Origin: Lawsonibacter sp.
GTDB lineage: Bacteria; Bacillota; Clostridia; Oscillospirales; Oscillospiraceae
Assembly: GCA_022793355.1 (NCBI GenBank)
Contig: JAAWCR010000043.1
Location: 1-24,313, forward strand
Length of the DNA stretch: 24,313 nt
Reading direction: 5' to 3'
The notes beneath the pieces were generated by a model. It was not told the DNA's origin, did no database searches, and saw only the letters and a program-made list of their open reading frames with translations. Made by a program: the position numbers and the translations under genes. This document shows, piece by piece, positions 13,667 through 20,912 of this stretch. Positions within the stretch are counted from its first letter, which is position 1. Every line of letters begins with the position of its first letter.

Positions 13667-14672
13667 CTTCAATCCGCGCCACGCTCTCCCCTTCAATCAG
13701 CTGGAAGGGTACCAGCTCGTGGACGGGCGGACAGTTGCGGGAAATTCCCCGCAGCAGGGCGTCCACTCCCCGCTCAGCCAGCTGCTGGGTATCCTGACGA
13801 ACAGTGGTCAGGCGGGGCAGGGAGTATTGGCCGGTGACGATACCGTCATAGCCCACCACCGAGATATCCTCGGGAACCCGCCTTCCCATATCGCTGAGGG
13901 CCCGGATAGCCCCCAGGGCCATCACGTCGCTCACCGCAAAAATTGCGGTCAGGTCGGGGCACCGTTCCAGGAGCACCCGGGTGGCGGCGTAAGCCTCGGG
14001 CATGGAGTAGCGGCAGGGCTCGCACTGCCGGCCCACATCAAAGGGGACGTCCAGGCGCAGGCAGGCGTTCTGGCAGCCCTCCAGACGGCGGAAGCTGATT
14101 TGAGAGCAGGACCAGTTGCCCCCCAGAAGGCCGATGTGCCGGTGGCCCTGCCCGGCCAGCAGCTCGATCACCTGCTCCGCCGCCGCGCCGTCATCGGTAG
14201 TGAAGGAGGACAGGTTTTGAAAATTCAACTCTTGCGCGGTGTTGGTCAGCAGCACACAGGGGACCGTAATCGGGGCGAAGCCCGCCTCAAACAGCTCCAG
14301 GTCCCCACCCAGGAATATAATCCCCATAGGCCGACGCTCCCGGCACAGCTGGAGGGCAAAGGCCACCTCATTGGCGTCCTCGTCCAGATAATAGACGGCA
14401 GCATCCTGGTCTGCGTCCCGCAGGAGGGCCTGCAGCCGCTCCACCAGGTCGGCAAAAAGCATGTTCTGTGTGCCCTTGACAATCACGGCGATGCTGCTGC
14501 TGGCCTGCTGCTTCAAATGTTTGGCGTTGTTGTTGGGCTGAAAGCCCTGCTCCTCCACCACCGCCAGCACCCGGCGTCTGGTTTCGTTGCTGACATCTGG
14601 GTGGTCGTTGAGAACCCGGGACACGGTGGCCACGCCGTACCCAGACAGCCGGGCGATATCCTTGATGGTCAA
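13650..14672 (-). CDS. LacI-family regulator of maltodextrin genes
   Basis: This 340-residue repressor has an N-terminal helix-turn-helix (MTIKDIARLSGYGVATVSRVLNDHPDVS, residues 1-28) with the hinge helix following (about 45-56). A periplasmic-binding-like effector domain runs from about 60 (SIAVIVKG, then VSDVMALGAIRALSDMGRRVPEDISVVGYDG near 245-275). The start is a TTG at 14672, preceded by GAGGGGAC. It lies between the transporter and the glucan enzymes, so it should sense a maltodextrin and control them, like MalR. It has its own promoter. The last residues (ESPPC) and stop are encoded inside the MITE-like repeat, so the C-terminus may differ by a few residues from relatives without the insertion; the fold should be intact. 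The triple operator upstream of the binding-protein gene is its likely target. Confidence 0.92.
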   Translation of the reverse strand: MTIKDIARLSGYGVATVSRVLNDHPDVSNETRRRVLAVVEEQGFQPNNNAKHLKQQASSSIAVIVKGTQNMLFADLVERLQALLRDADQDAAVYYLDEDANEVAFALQLCRERRPMGIIFLGGDLELFEAGFAPITVPCVLLTNTAQELNFQNLSSFTTDDGAAAEQVIELLAGQGHRHIGLLGGNWSCSQISFRRLEGCQNACLRLDVPFDVGRQCEPCRYSMPEAYAATRVLLERCPDLTAIFAVSDVMALGAIRALSDMGRRVPEDISVVGYDGIVTGQYSLPRLTTVRQDTQQLAERGVDALLRGISRNCPPVHELVPFQLIEGESVARIEESPPC

Positions 14673-14704
14673 TCAATGTCCCCTCTTTCCATTAAGACGG
14701 TGAA

Positions 14705-14733
14705 ATCATAGCACGTTTTTTTAGAAAAAGCAA
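14705..14733 (-). promoter_or_regulatory. Sigma-A promoter of lacI
   Basis: On the minus strand TTGCTT (14728-14733) is followed after 17 bp by TATGAT (14705-14710), about 33 bp before the TTG start. It lets the repressor be made independently of the transporter operon. Confidence 0.65.
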
Positions 14734-14736
14734 GTC

Positions 14737-15573
14737 TCAACCCTTCACCGCTCCAGCAGCCACACCCTTAATAATGTGCTTCTGACAGGAGAGATAAAAC
14801 ACCACGATGGGTATAATGGCCATCACAAGAGAGGCCATTATAGCGCCCATGTCCACCCGGCCGTAGGAGCCCTGCATCCGCTGGATGGTGATGGGGATGG
14901 TACTGAATTTATTCAAGTCCAGGGTCAGGTAAGGGAGCAGGAAGTCGTTCCAGATCCACATGGTCTCCAGAATACCCACCGAGATATAGGTGGGCTTCAT
15001 GATGGGCAGCACCACTGAGAAGAAGGTGCGCAGAGGGGAACAGCCGTCAATCATGGCTGCCTCCTCAATCTCGATGGGGATGGACTTGACAAAGCCGCAG
15101 AACATAAACACCGCCAGCCCCGCGCCAAAGCCCAGGTAGATGATAATCAGGCCCCAGGGGGTGCCCAGCTTCAGCCGGTCGGTCACCAGAGACAGGGTAA
15201 ACATGACCATCTGAAAGGGAACAACCATGGAGAACACGCACAGTAGGTAGAGGAACTTGGTGGCCCTGTTGTTCACCCGGGTGATGAACCATGCGAACAT
15301 AGAGGTACAGACCAGAATCACCACTACGGATCCTACCGTCATAACCAGGTTCCACACGACGGCCATCAGGAAATCGTAGTTTTCGATGGCGGTGATGAAG
15401 TTCTCAAACCCGATAAAGTTCTTTTCGGTGGGCAGCTTGAAGGGCTCCAGGTTGATAAAGGCCTTCTTCTTAAAGGAGTTAATCAGCACGATAAACAGAG
15501 GGGCCAGATAGAGGACAGACACAAAAGAGAAGAGAACGGTGGCGAATATTCCGCCTTTTCCACGACGTTTCAT
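14737..15573 (-). CDS. Carbohydrate ABC transporter permease, MalG type
   Basis: This 278-residue integral membrane protein is one of two permease subunits of a CUT1-family sugar importer. Six membrane helices are apparent, beginning with about 10-32. The conserved EAA loop that docks the ATPase is EIEEAAMIDGCSPLRTFFSVVLPIMKP (about 173-199). The family's C-terminal GAVKG tail is present. Its ATG overlaps the stop codon of the partner permease by one base (TAATG), and GGAGGT precedes it, so the two subunits are translationally coupled in equal amounts. No ATPase gene follows; lacI does. The sugar is probably maltodextrin, judged from malQ and glgP. Confidence 0.93.
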   Translation of the reverse strand: MKRRGKGGIFATVLFSFVSVLYLAPLFIVLINSFKKKAFINLEPFKLPTEKNFIGFENFITAIENYDFLMAVVWNLVMTVGSVVVILVCTSMFAWFITRVNNRATKFLYLLCVFSMVVPFQMVMFTLSLVTDRLKLGTPWGLIIIYLGFGAGLAVFMFCGFVKSIPIEIEEAAMIDGCSPLRTFFSVVLPIMKPTYISVGILETMWIWNDFLLPYLTLDLNKFSTIPITIQRMQGSYGRVDMGAIMASLVMAIIPIVVFYLSCQKHIIKGVAAGAVKG

Positions 15574-16415
15574 TACTGCTGCACCTCCTTGGAGCGGGTC
15601 ATTTTCAGCTGGATGAGCCCCAGGCCCACCACCAGGATGAAGAAAAGCACGGCCTTGGCCTGGCCTACACCCTGATAGCCCACCCGGCCATAGAATGTAT
15701 TGAAGATGTTCAGAGCCAGCATCTCGGTCTGCTTCATGGGCTCGCCGGCGGTGAGGGAGAGGTTCTGGTCAAAGAGTTTGAAGCCATTGGTCAGAGTGAG
15801 GAAGGTGCAAATGGTAATGGAAGGCATCATGTTGGGAATGGTGACATTCCACAGCCGCTGCCAGCCGTTGGCCCCGTCGATCTCAGCGGCCTCGTTCAGG
15901 TCGCCGGGGATGGACTGGAGACCGGCGATGTAGATAATCATCATATAGCCGATCTGCTGCCAGCAGATGACCACAACCAGTCCCCAAAAGCCGTATTTGG
16001 CGGAAATTTTCAGCGCCAGGTCATAGTGGGCCAGGATGCCATTGAAGATTAGCTGCCACACGTAGCCCAGCACAATGCCGCCGATAAGGTTGGGCATGAA
16101 GAACACGGTGCGGAACAGGTTGGTGCCCCGAATCTCCCGGGTGAGCACCATGGCCACGGCAAAGGCGATCACGTTGATGAGCACCAGGGTAACGACGGTG
16201 AACAGGGCGGTAAAGCCGAAGGCGTGTACAAAGTCCACGTCCTGAAAGGCACGGACGTAATTGTCAATGCCGTTAGGCTTGGCGTCAATGACAGTGCGGA
16301 AGTCGCAAAAGGACAGGTAGATTCCCATCAGGAAGGGCACGATAAAGCCGATGATAAAGGCGGCAAAGGTGGGACCCAGGAAGATGGGGAAATACCGCTT
16401 GATGGTTTTTTCCAT
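15573..16415 (-). CDS. Sugar ABC transporter permease, MalF type
   Basis: This 280-residue membrane protein has six predicted helices, starting with GPTFAAFIIGFIVPFLMGIYLSF (about 14-36). The EAA loop is LNEAAEIDGANGWQRLWNVTIPNMMPS (about 175-201). It is the short MsmF/LacF-like form without the large periplasmic P2 loop of E. coli MalF, as is usual in Gram-positives. It pairs with the overlapping MalG-type gene. AGGAGGT lies 13 nt before the ATG, a longer spacing than ideal. Two strong hairpins separate it from the binding-protein gene, which probably lowers permease expression relative to the binding protein. Confidence 0.93.
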   Translation of the reverse strand: MEKTIKRYFPIFLGPTFAAFIIGFIVPFLMGIYLSFCDFRTVIDAKPNGIDNYVRAFQDVDFVHAFGFTALFTVVTLVLINVIAFAVAMVLTREIRGTNLFRTVFFMPNLIGGIVLGYVWQLIFNGILAHYDLALKISAKYGFWGLVVVICWQQIGYMMIIYIAGLQSIPGDLNEAAEIDGANGWQRLWNVTIPNMMPSITICTFLTLTNGFKLFDQNLSLTAGEPMKQTEMLALNIFNTFYGRVGYQGVGQAKAVLFFILVVGLGLIQLKMTRSKEVQQ

Positions 16416-16462
16416 GGCGGATGCCGGACCTCCTTTTTTAATTCACAGCTTGGCGGAACGGG

Positions 16463-16508
16463 GCGGGTTCCGTATTGGCTCCGACTGGGGAGCGAATACG
16501 GCGCCCGC
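16463..16508. repeat. Long intercistronic stem-loop
   Basis: GCGGG, CCGTATT and CTCC on the left pair with GGAG, AATACGG and CCCGC on the right, separated by two symmetric 2-nt internal loops. There is no T tract. It is a very stable RNA structure between the binding-protein and permease genes, suited to protecting an upstream mRNA 3' end. Confidence 0.55.
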
Positions 16509-16520
16509 TCCGTGCGGGGA

Positions 16521-16553
16521 CAAAAGAGGGTGGACGGGCTCTCCCGCCCACCC
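16521..16553 (-). terminator. Leaky terminator or processing hairpin after the binding-protein gene
   Basis: GGGTGG-A-CGGG pairs with CCCG-C-CCACCC (16528-16553, loop CTCT). On the minus strand it is followed by TCTTTTG, an imperfect U tract. It lies about 20 bp after the binding-protein stop and probably allows partial read-through to the permeases. Confidence 0.55.
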
Positions 16554-16574
16554 CGGAGCTCTTAAAAGATCAGC

Positions 16575-17930
16575 TTACTTGGACTTCTCGGCGGCCCAGT
16601 TGTCCACAAAGGCGGCCCGGACGGTCTCCCAGTTGGCATCGGTCTGGTCGGCGGCATAGTTGGTCAGGGCGGAGCCCAGAACATTCTTCCACTCCTCGGA
16701 GGGCATGGTGGGGAAGCACCACTTGACGCTGGTGGTCCCGTTGGCCACATAGTCGTTGGCGATGTTCACCAGCAGATTGCTGGACTCCAGATTGCCCTTG
16801 AAGGGGACCACGAAGCCCATGTGGTCGCCGGAGCACATATACTCCAGACCGGTCTCGGAGGTGGCGCACCAGTACATGAAGTCCAAGGTGGCCTGGATGT
16901 CCTCGGGTTTGGCGTTCTTGTTCACGCACCAGTAGTTTTCGGTGCCGGTGCACAGGCCTTGGTTGGCCTCGTCACCCACGCCGATATAGATGGGCAGCAT
17001 GCCCAGGTTCTCCTCGCCCACGTCGGCCACGTCACCGTAGGCCCAAGTGCCGTTCTGGTAGAACACAGCCTGCTCGGTGACGAACTCGGCCACGGAGTCA
17101 TCGCCGGTCTTGGCGGACAGCAGGGTGGGGGCGCAGGTGCAGTTGTTGATATACAGGTCCCACATGGCCCGGTAGTTATCCAGATAGGTGCCCTTGATGG
17201 CGTCGGTGTCGCCGATGCCGTCGGCCTCATACTCAAAGTAGATGGGCAGGTTAGCCAGATGGGTCTTGAAGCGCCAGTCAGAGGAGCCATCCATGCCAGC
17301 GGAGGTGAAGGCGGAGAAGCCCAGCTCGTCCTTGCGGGCGGTAATATCCTCAGCCACCTTCTTCAGGTCGGCGAAGGACTTGATGTCATCCAGGCTGTAG
17401 CCGGCCTCGCTCAGCAGCTTGGTGTTGACGATAATGCCGTAGGTCTCAATGACGTAGGCGATACCGGACATGGCGCTGCCGTCCATCAGGGCAAAGTCGT
17501 CGCTGCTCAGCTCCCCGGCAATCTTGGAGCCAGACAGATCATAGCAGTAGTCCTTCCAGTTGGCCAGGCCCATGGGGCCGTTGACCTGGAACAGAGGGGG
17601 GGCGTCGGTCTTGGCGATCTCGCTCATGAGAGTGGTCTCATACTGGCCGGAGGCGGCGGTCTGAACCTTGACCTCCACGCCGGTCTCCTGGGTGTAGAGC
17701 TTGGCCAGCTCCTGCCAGTCGCCGTCCTGCTCGGGCTTGAAGTTCAGGTAGTAGACGGAACCGGCTGCGCCGCTGTTGCCGCTGTTGCCGCTGCCGGTCG
17801 GAGCTCCACTGGAAGCGCTGCCGCCGGGGTTGGAAGCGTTTCCACCGTTTCCGCCGCCGCAGCCGGCCAGCAGGGACAGGGACATAGCCGCACTGAGGAC
17901 CAGGGCCAAAATCTTTTTGCTTTTGCTCAT
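16575..17930 (-). CDS. Sugar-binding lipoprotein of a maltodextrin ABC importer
   Basis: This 451-residue extracytoplasmic solute-binding protein captures the sugar and delivers it to the permeases. It begins with a lipoprotein signal peptide: basic n-region, hydrophobic core and lipobox LLAGC with the lipidated cysteine at C24. A Gly/Ser/Asn-rich tether (about 25-57) follows, then a family 1 binding domain. AGGAGG lies 8 nt before the ATG. It is the first gene of the operon and sits behind a promoter with three LacI-type operator boxes. Five further cysteines in the mature part are unusual for an exported Gram-positive protein and may form disulfides. Maltodextrin specificity is inferred from malQ and glgP downstream, not from the sequence itself. 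Confidence 0.93.
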   Translation of the reverse strand: MSKSKKILALVLSAAMSLSLLAGCGGGNGGNASNPGGSASSGAPTGSGNSGNSGAAGSVYYLNFKPEQDGDWQELAKLYTQETGVEVKVQTAASGQYETTLMSEIAKTDAPPLFQVNGPMGLANWKDYCYDLSGSKIAGELSSDDFALMDGSAMSGIAYVIETYGIIVNTKLLSEAGYSLDDIKSFADLKKVAEDITARKDELGFSAFTSAGMDGSSDWRFKTHLANLPIYFEYEADGIGDTDAIKGTYLDNYRAMWDLYINNCTCAPTLLSAKTGDDSVAEFVTEQAVFYQNGTWAYGDVADVGEENLGMLPIYIGVGDEANQGLCTGTENYWCVNKNAKPEDIQATLDFMYWCATSETGLEYMCSGDHMGFVVPFKGNLESSNLLVNIANDYVANGTTSVKWCFPTMPSEEWKNVLGSALTNYAADQTDANWETVRAAFVDNWAAEKSK

Positions 17931-17974
17931 TTCAATATCCTCCTAAAATAGAATTTGTTTCCCTCCGACTTTCC

Positions 17975-18010
17975 GGAAACGTTACTGGTGACGTTACCGG
18001 TAACGTTTCC
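17975..18010. promoter_or_regulatory. Three contiguous LacI-type operator boxes
   Basis: GGAAACGTTACT (17975-17986), GGTGACGTTACC (17987-17998) and GGTAACGTTTCC (17999-18010) lie end to end. Each is a near-palindrome with the central CG typical of LacI-family operators, and the centres are exactly 12 bp apart. They lie just downstream of the predicted start of the transporter operon, a position for repression by roadblock. The likely ligand is the LacI protein encoded at 13650-14672. Confidence 0.7.
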
Positions 18011-18026
18011 AGTTCATCTGTTCATT

Positions 18027-18055
18027 ATAATACTCAACTCTGGAGAAAGATGCAA
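18027..18055 (-). promoter_or_regulatory. Promoter of the sugar transporter operon
   Basis: On the minus strand TTGCAT (18050-18055) is followed after 17 bp by TATTAT (18027-18032); an overlapping TATAAT is 3 bp further on. The start would be near 18019, about 90 nt before the binding-protein ATG. Confidence 0.6.
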
Positions 18056-18163
18056 GGGAAATTTGCGTGTTTTTGCCAAGTTCGGAGAGTTGCCAAAAAA
18101 CAGCCCGATATTTTTGGGGATAATCACCAAAAACTGTCTTTGCTTTTTTTCATAAAATTTTAA

Positions 18164-18192
18164 TTGTCTTTTTCCCGGCGAAGTATTATACT
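18164..18192 (+). promoter_or_regulatory. Sigma-A promoter of the kinase-like / VanY operon
   Basis: TTGTCT (18164-18169), 17 bp, then TATACT (18187-18192). The start near 18199 gives a leader of about 67 nt that contains a GC-rich hairpin, GGGGCCG/CGGCCCC at 18218-18239. Confidence 0.7.
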
Positions 18193-18265
18193 ATATACAG
18201 GGAAAGTGTATCCATCCGGGGCCGTTTTATCCCGGCCCCGCCCATCTCAACAGGAGGTGTGATTT

Positions 18266-18892
18266 ATGAGCAGCTATGTCATCTCAATCAGCCGGGAATT
18301 TGGAAGTGGAGGCCGCCTGATTGGCAAGCGGCTGGCCGCGGAGCTTGGTATCCCCTGCTACGACCGGACCATCATCCAAAAGACCTCGGAGAAAAGTGGG
18401 CTGTCCCCCGACTTTATTGCCCGGGCAGAGGAACGAGCCCGCAGCCGGTTCCATCTGGCCGTGGCCCCTGCCGGGGTAGGCATACCCGCCCTGGCCCACC
18501 AGGGAGTCCCCGTCAGCCACCAGGCCTTTTTCGCCCAATCGGAAGTCATTCGGGAACTGGCCGACGAGGGCCCCTGCGTTGTGGTGGGTCGGTGCTCTGA
18601 CTATGTGCTGGGGGAGCGGCCCGAGTGCTTGAAGGTATTCATCCACGCCGACATGGCCAGCCGCGTGGAGCGGTGCGTGGAGGAGTACCATATCCCCGCT
18701 GACGACATGGAGCGGCGCATTGTTCAGATGGACAAGGGCCGGGCCAATTATTATAACTACTACACCGGGCACATCTGGGGCGATATGCGCCGCTATGACC
18801 TGACCCTGAACTCCGGCATGATTGGGGTGGAGGGGGCGGTGCAGCTCATTGTCACCCTGGTCAAGGCCCGTTCCGCCTGGGAGGCCAAGTAA
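18266..18892 (+). CDS. Cytidylate kinase-like family protein
   Basis: This 208-residue cytoplasmic protein belongs to the cytidylate-kinase-like P-loop family common in Clostridia. The opening ISREFGSGGRLIGKRLAAELG (7-27) replaces the classical GxxxxGKS/T Walker A of true Cmk with a GSGGRLIG loop. The following YDRTIIQKTSEKSGLS and VVVGRCSDYVL (about 110-120) and the lid region ERRIVQMDKGRANYYNYYTGHIWGDMRRYDLTLNSGMIG are typical of the group. Its substrate is not established; a role in CMP phosphorylation is doubtful because of the altered P-loop. AGGAGGTG lies 6 nt before the ATG. Its stop overlaps the next start by one base (TAATG), so the C26 hydrolase gene is translationally coupled. Confidence 0.88.
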   Translation: MSSYVISISREFGSGGRLIGKRLAAELGIPCYDRTIIQKTSEKSGLSPDFIARAEERARSRFHLAVAPAGVGIPALAHQGVPVSHQAFFAQSEVIRELADEGPCVVVGRCSDYVLGERPECLKVFIHADMASRVERCVEEYHIPADDMERRIVQMDKGRANYYNYYTGHIWGDMRRYDLTLNSGMIGVEGAVQLIVTLVKARSAWEAK

Positions 18893-19578
18893 TGGTCTTG
18901 TATCGGCCCAGAATACAGCTATCCACCGGGACAGAGAGCTGCGAAAACTACCGCACCGCTATTCTGGCCGCCGGGGGGGAGCCTCTGGACGGCTACTGCC
19001 CTGAACCGAACTTGAGCTGTGACGGGCTTTTGCTGTGCGGCGGCGGCGACATTGAAAGCGCCCTGTTCGGCCAGGAGGACCGCGGCTCTCACCCCCCGGA
19101 CCGGGAACGGGATCGGGCGGAGCTGGCCCTGTTCCACGCCTTTTTCAAAGCCGGAAAGCCCATTTTGGGCATCTGTCGGGGGATGCAGCTCATCAATGTG
19201 GCCCTGGGTGGAACCCTGATTCAGGATCTGCCTCAGCCGGCCCGAAGCTTCCACACCCTACCCAAAGGGGACGCGGTGCATGCGGTTCGAACCCTGTACG
19301 GCTCCCTGCTCTATGAACAGTTTGGCCCCGTATTCCTGGTCAACAGCGCCCACCATCAGGCGGTAGACCGCCTGGGCGATGGCTTGCGGGCGCTTGCCTG
19401 GGCCGAGAGCGGCTTTGCCGAGGCCATTGACCTGCCTGACTACCCCTTACTGGGGGTTCAGTTCCACCCGGAACGGATGTCCTTTGACCAGCGCCGCCCG
19501 GATACCAAAACCTTTGACATCATGTTCGACTGGTTTGTGGAGGCGGCGCGCAAACATTCCATCGCTGGCACTACATAA
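18892..19578 (+). CDS. Class I glutamine amidotransferase-like C26 hydrolase
   Basis: This 228-residue protein resembles PuuD-type gamma-glutamyl-gamma-aminobutyrate hydrolases, which cleave gamma-glutamyl amide bonds. The fold's marks are CGGGDI (49-54), the nucleophile elbow GICRGMQLIN with C95, the NSAHHQAV loop (151-158) and the catalytic H192/E194 in GVQFHPE. It lacks a synthetase domain, so it acts as a stand-alone hydrolase. Polyamine genes are absent from the neighbourhood. Placed before a cell-wall D,D-carboxypeptidase, it might trim gamma-glutamyl bonds of wall peptides or glutathione-like compounds; that is speculation. Its start overlaps the stop of the kinase-like gene, and the VanY gene follows after 18 bp. 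Confidence 0.88.
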   Translation: MVLYRPRIQLSTGTESCENYRTAILAAGGEPLDGYCPEPNLSCDGLLLCGGGDIESALFGQEDRGSHPPDRERDRAELALFHAFFKAGKPILGICRGMQLINVALGGTLIQDLPQPARSFHTLPKGDAVHAVRTLYGSLLYEQFGPVFLVNSAHHQAVDRLGDGLRALAWAESGFAEAIDLPDYPLLGVQFHPERMSFDQRRPDTKTFDIMFDWFVEAARKHSIAGTT

Positions 19579-19596
19579 GAAAGGAACCTTACAGCT

Positions 19597-20847
19597 ATGC
19601 ACAATTTTGCGGTAAAACGCTGCGTCTGGGGGATAATGGCGGCGGCTCTGGGCCTGACCATGCTCGCCCCTGCGGTAGCGGTCGTTCCCAAGGGATACGG
19701 CCTGTCTCCCCAGGGGGACGACCTCTCTGTCGCCACTAAGATTCCCAAGGGATACGGCCTCAGTCCGGAAAAGGGGGACCTTCCCGCCGCCGATCCCATT
19801 CCGGAGGGGTATCATTTGGGGACGGAGGGGAACTCCGCCATATCCACCCTGCGTCCCGAGGTTTGCCCGGAGGTTCCTCCGATTCCCCAGCCCGAGGAAT
19901 CTCCCGCTGTGGTACCGCCCGTCACCGAGTCCCCTGTTGTGAGCCCTCCTGTCGTGGAGCCGCCGAAGGAGCAGCCCGTTTCTCCCCCACTGGTCAGCGC
20001 TACTGAGCAGCAGCTGCGGGACCGGGCTGTCAAGCAGCTGCGGGGCCGCGGGCTGTCAAAGGCCCAGACCGAGGCCCTCACCCTCCGGCTGGTCTCCAGC
20101 ACTACCCTGCTGGTCCTGTTGGAGCAGGGTGAGCTGACCACCGACGATCTGGTCTATCTGGCCCTGCCCAACGGTCGGTCCGACCGACTGGACCGGTACA
20201 GTTCTTGGGCGGCCGCCCACCCAAAGGATAAGGCGGAAACCGTGGTCCTCCAGGTAAACATGGACCGGGATCGCCTCTTCTATGAGGATATCCAAACCAT
20301 TTCTGACCCGGACAGTCTTACGGTGCTGGTCAACAAAAATTACATCCTGCCCGACAGCTATGCGCCTAAACTGGAGGCGTTGGGCTCCGGCTACGGCAGC
20401 GGTTCCCTGCGGCCTGAGGCCGCCCAGGCCTTCCGTGCTATGGCGGACGCCGCCCGAGAGGACGGTATCGCCCTGCGCAGTGTATCGGCCTACCGCTCCT
20501 ACGCTACCCAGCGGAGCACCTACAACCGCTATCTGAACTACAATCAGCAGGCCGTTGTGGACACCTTCTCCGCCCGGCCCGGCCACTCGGAGCATCAAAC
20601 CGGACTGTCCCTGGACATTAACACCGCAAACGTCCAGGCCCACTTTGAAAACACCCCCGCCTACGCCTGGCTGAAGGAGCACTGCGCTGAGTACGGCTTT
20701 ATCCTCCGCTATCTCCAGGGGAAAGACGCCATAACCGGCTACCGTTTTGAGCCTTGGCACTACCGCTATGTGGGTGTCGAGACCGCCAAGGCCTGCATGG
20801 ACCAAGGTGTCACCTACGAGGAGTATCTGGCCCTCCAGCCCAACTGA
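19597..20847 (+). CDS. VanY-type D-alanyl-D-alanine carboxypeptidase with N-terminal repeats
   Basis: This 416-residue exported zinc peptidase should remove the terminal D-Ala from peptidoglycan stem peptides. A signal peptide spans about 1-28. Residues 30-77 hold two clear and one degenerate copy of a unit beginning PKGYGLSP (about 19-20 residues each), followed by a Pro/Val/Glu-rich linker (87-132) and a helical part. The M15B catalytic domain lies at about 245-400: SAYRSYATQ (298-304), the zinc ligands in GHSEHQTGLSLDIN (H333, D340) and EPWHY (H388, with E385 as likely base). There is no membrane anchor beyond the signal. AAAGGA precedes the ATG at long spacing. It is the last gene of the operon and ends at a strong terminator. 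No vanA/vanX genes are nearby, so a housekeeping wall role is more likely than glycopeptide resistance. Confidence 0.92.
   Translation: MHNFAVKRCVWGIMAAALGLTMLAPAVAVVPKGYGLSPQGDDLSVATKIPKGYGLSPEKGDLPAADPIPEGYHLGTEGNSAISTLRPEVCPEVPPIPQPEESPAVVPPVTESPVVSPPVVEPPKEQPVSPPLVSATEQQLRDRAVKQLRGRGLSKAQTEALTLRLVSSTTLLVLLEQGELTTDDLVYLALPNGRSDRLDRYSSWAAAHPKDKAETVVLQVNMDRDRLFYEDIQTISDPDSLTVLVNKNYILPDSYAPKLEALGSGYGSGSLRPEAAQAFRAMADAAREDGIALRSVSAYRSYATQRSTYNRYLNYNQQAVVDTFSARPGHSEHQTGLSLDINTANVQAHFENTPAYAWLKEHCAEYGFILRYLQGKDAITGYRFEPWHYRYVGVETAKACMDQGVTYEEYLALQPN
19685..19760 (+). repeat. Coding repeat in the VanY gene
   Basis: A 19-bp identical sequence (TTCCCAAGGGATACGGCCT) occurs at 19685-19703 and 19742-19760, 57 bp or 19 codons apart. 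It encodes the PKGYGL core of the N-terminal repeat. The identity at DNA level suggests recent duplication or active recombination. Confidence 0.7.
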
Positions 20848-20866
20848 TTCCCCCTCTCCAGACATC

Positions 20867-20902
20867 AAAAAGCCCCTCCGATTCTAAATCGGAGGGGCGG
20901 CG
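20867..20902. terminator. Bidirectional terminator between vanY and pta
   Basis: A perfect 12-bp stem (20872-20883 with 20887-20898, loop CTA) has A5 before it and GTTTT shortly after. It terminates the convergent vanY (plus) and pta (minus) transcripts. Confidence 0.88.
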
Positions 20903-20912
20903 TTTTCTTGAT

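Larger units (their letters stand above)
17931..18265. promoter_or_regulatory. Divergent promoter region with operators
   Basis: No gene lies here. The 335 bp hold the leftward transporter promoter and its triple operator, the rightward promoter of the kinase-like operon with a leader hairpin (18218-18239), and two unassigned repeats. These are TTGCCAA at 18073-18079 and 18090-18096 (17 bp apart), and the inverted repeat TTTTTGG/CCAAAAA at 18111-18117 and 18127-18133. Confidence 0.6.

Noticed and set aside
16821..17951. A 376-codon open frame on the plus strand
   Set aside because: It is antisense to the sugar-binding lipoprotein gene, which has clear signal peptide, lipobox and ribosome site.
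19597..20847. Vancomycin resistance cluster
   Set aside because: VanY-type peptidases are common housekeeping enzymes in Clostridia; no vanHAX, vanT or vanRS genes are in the window.
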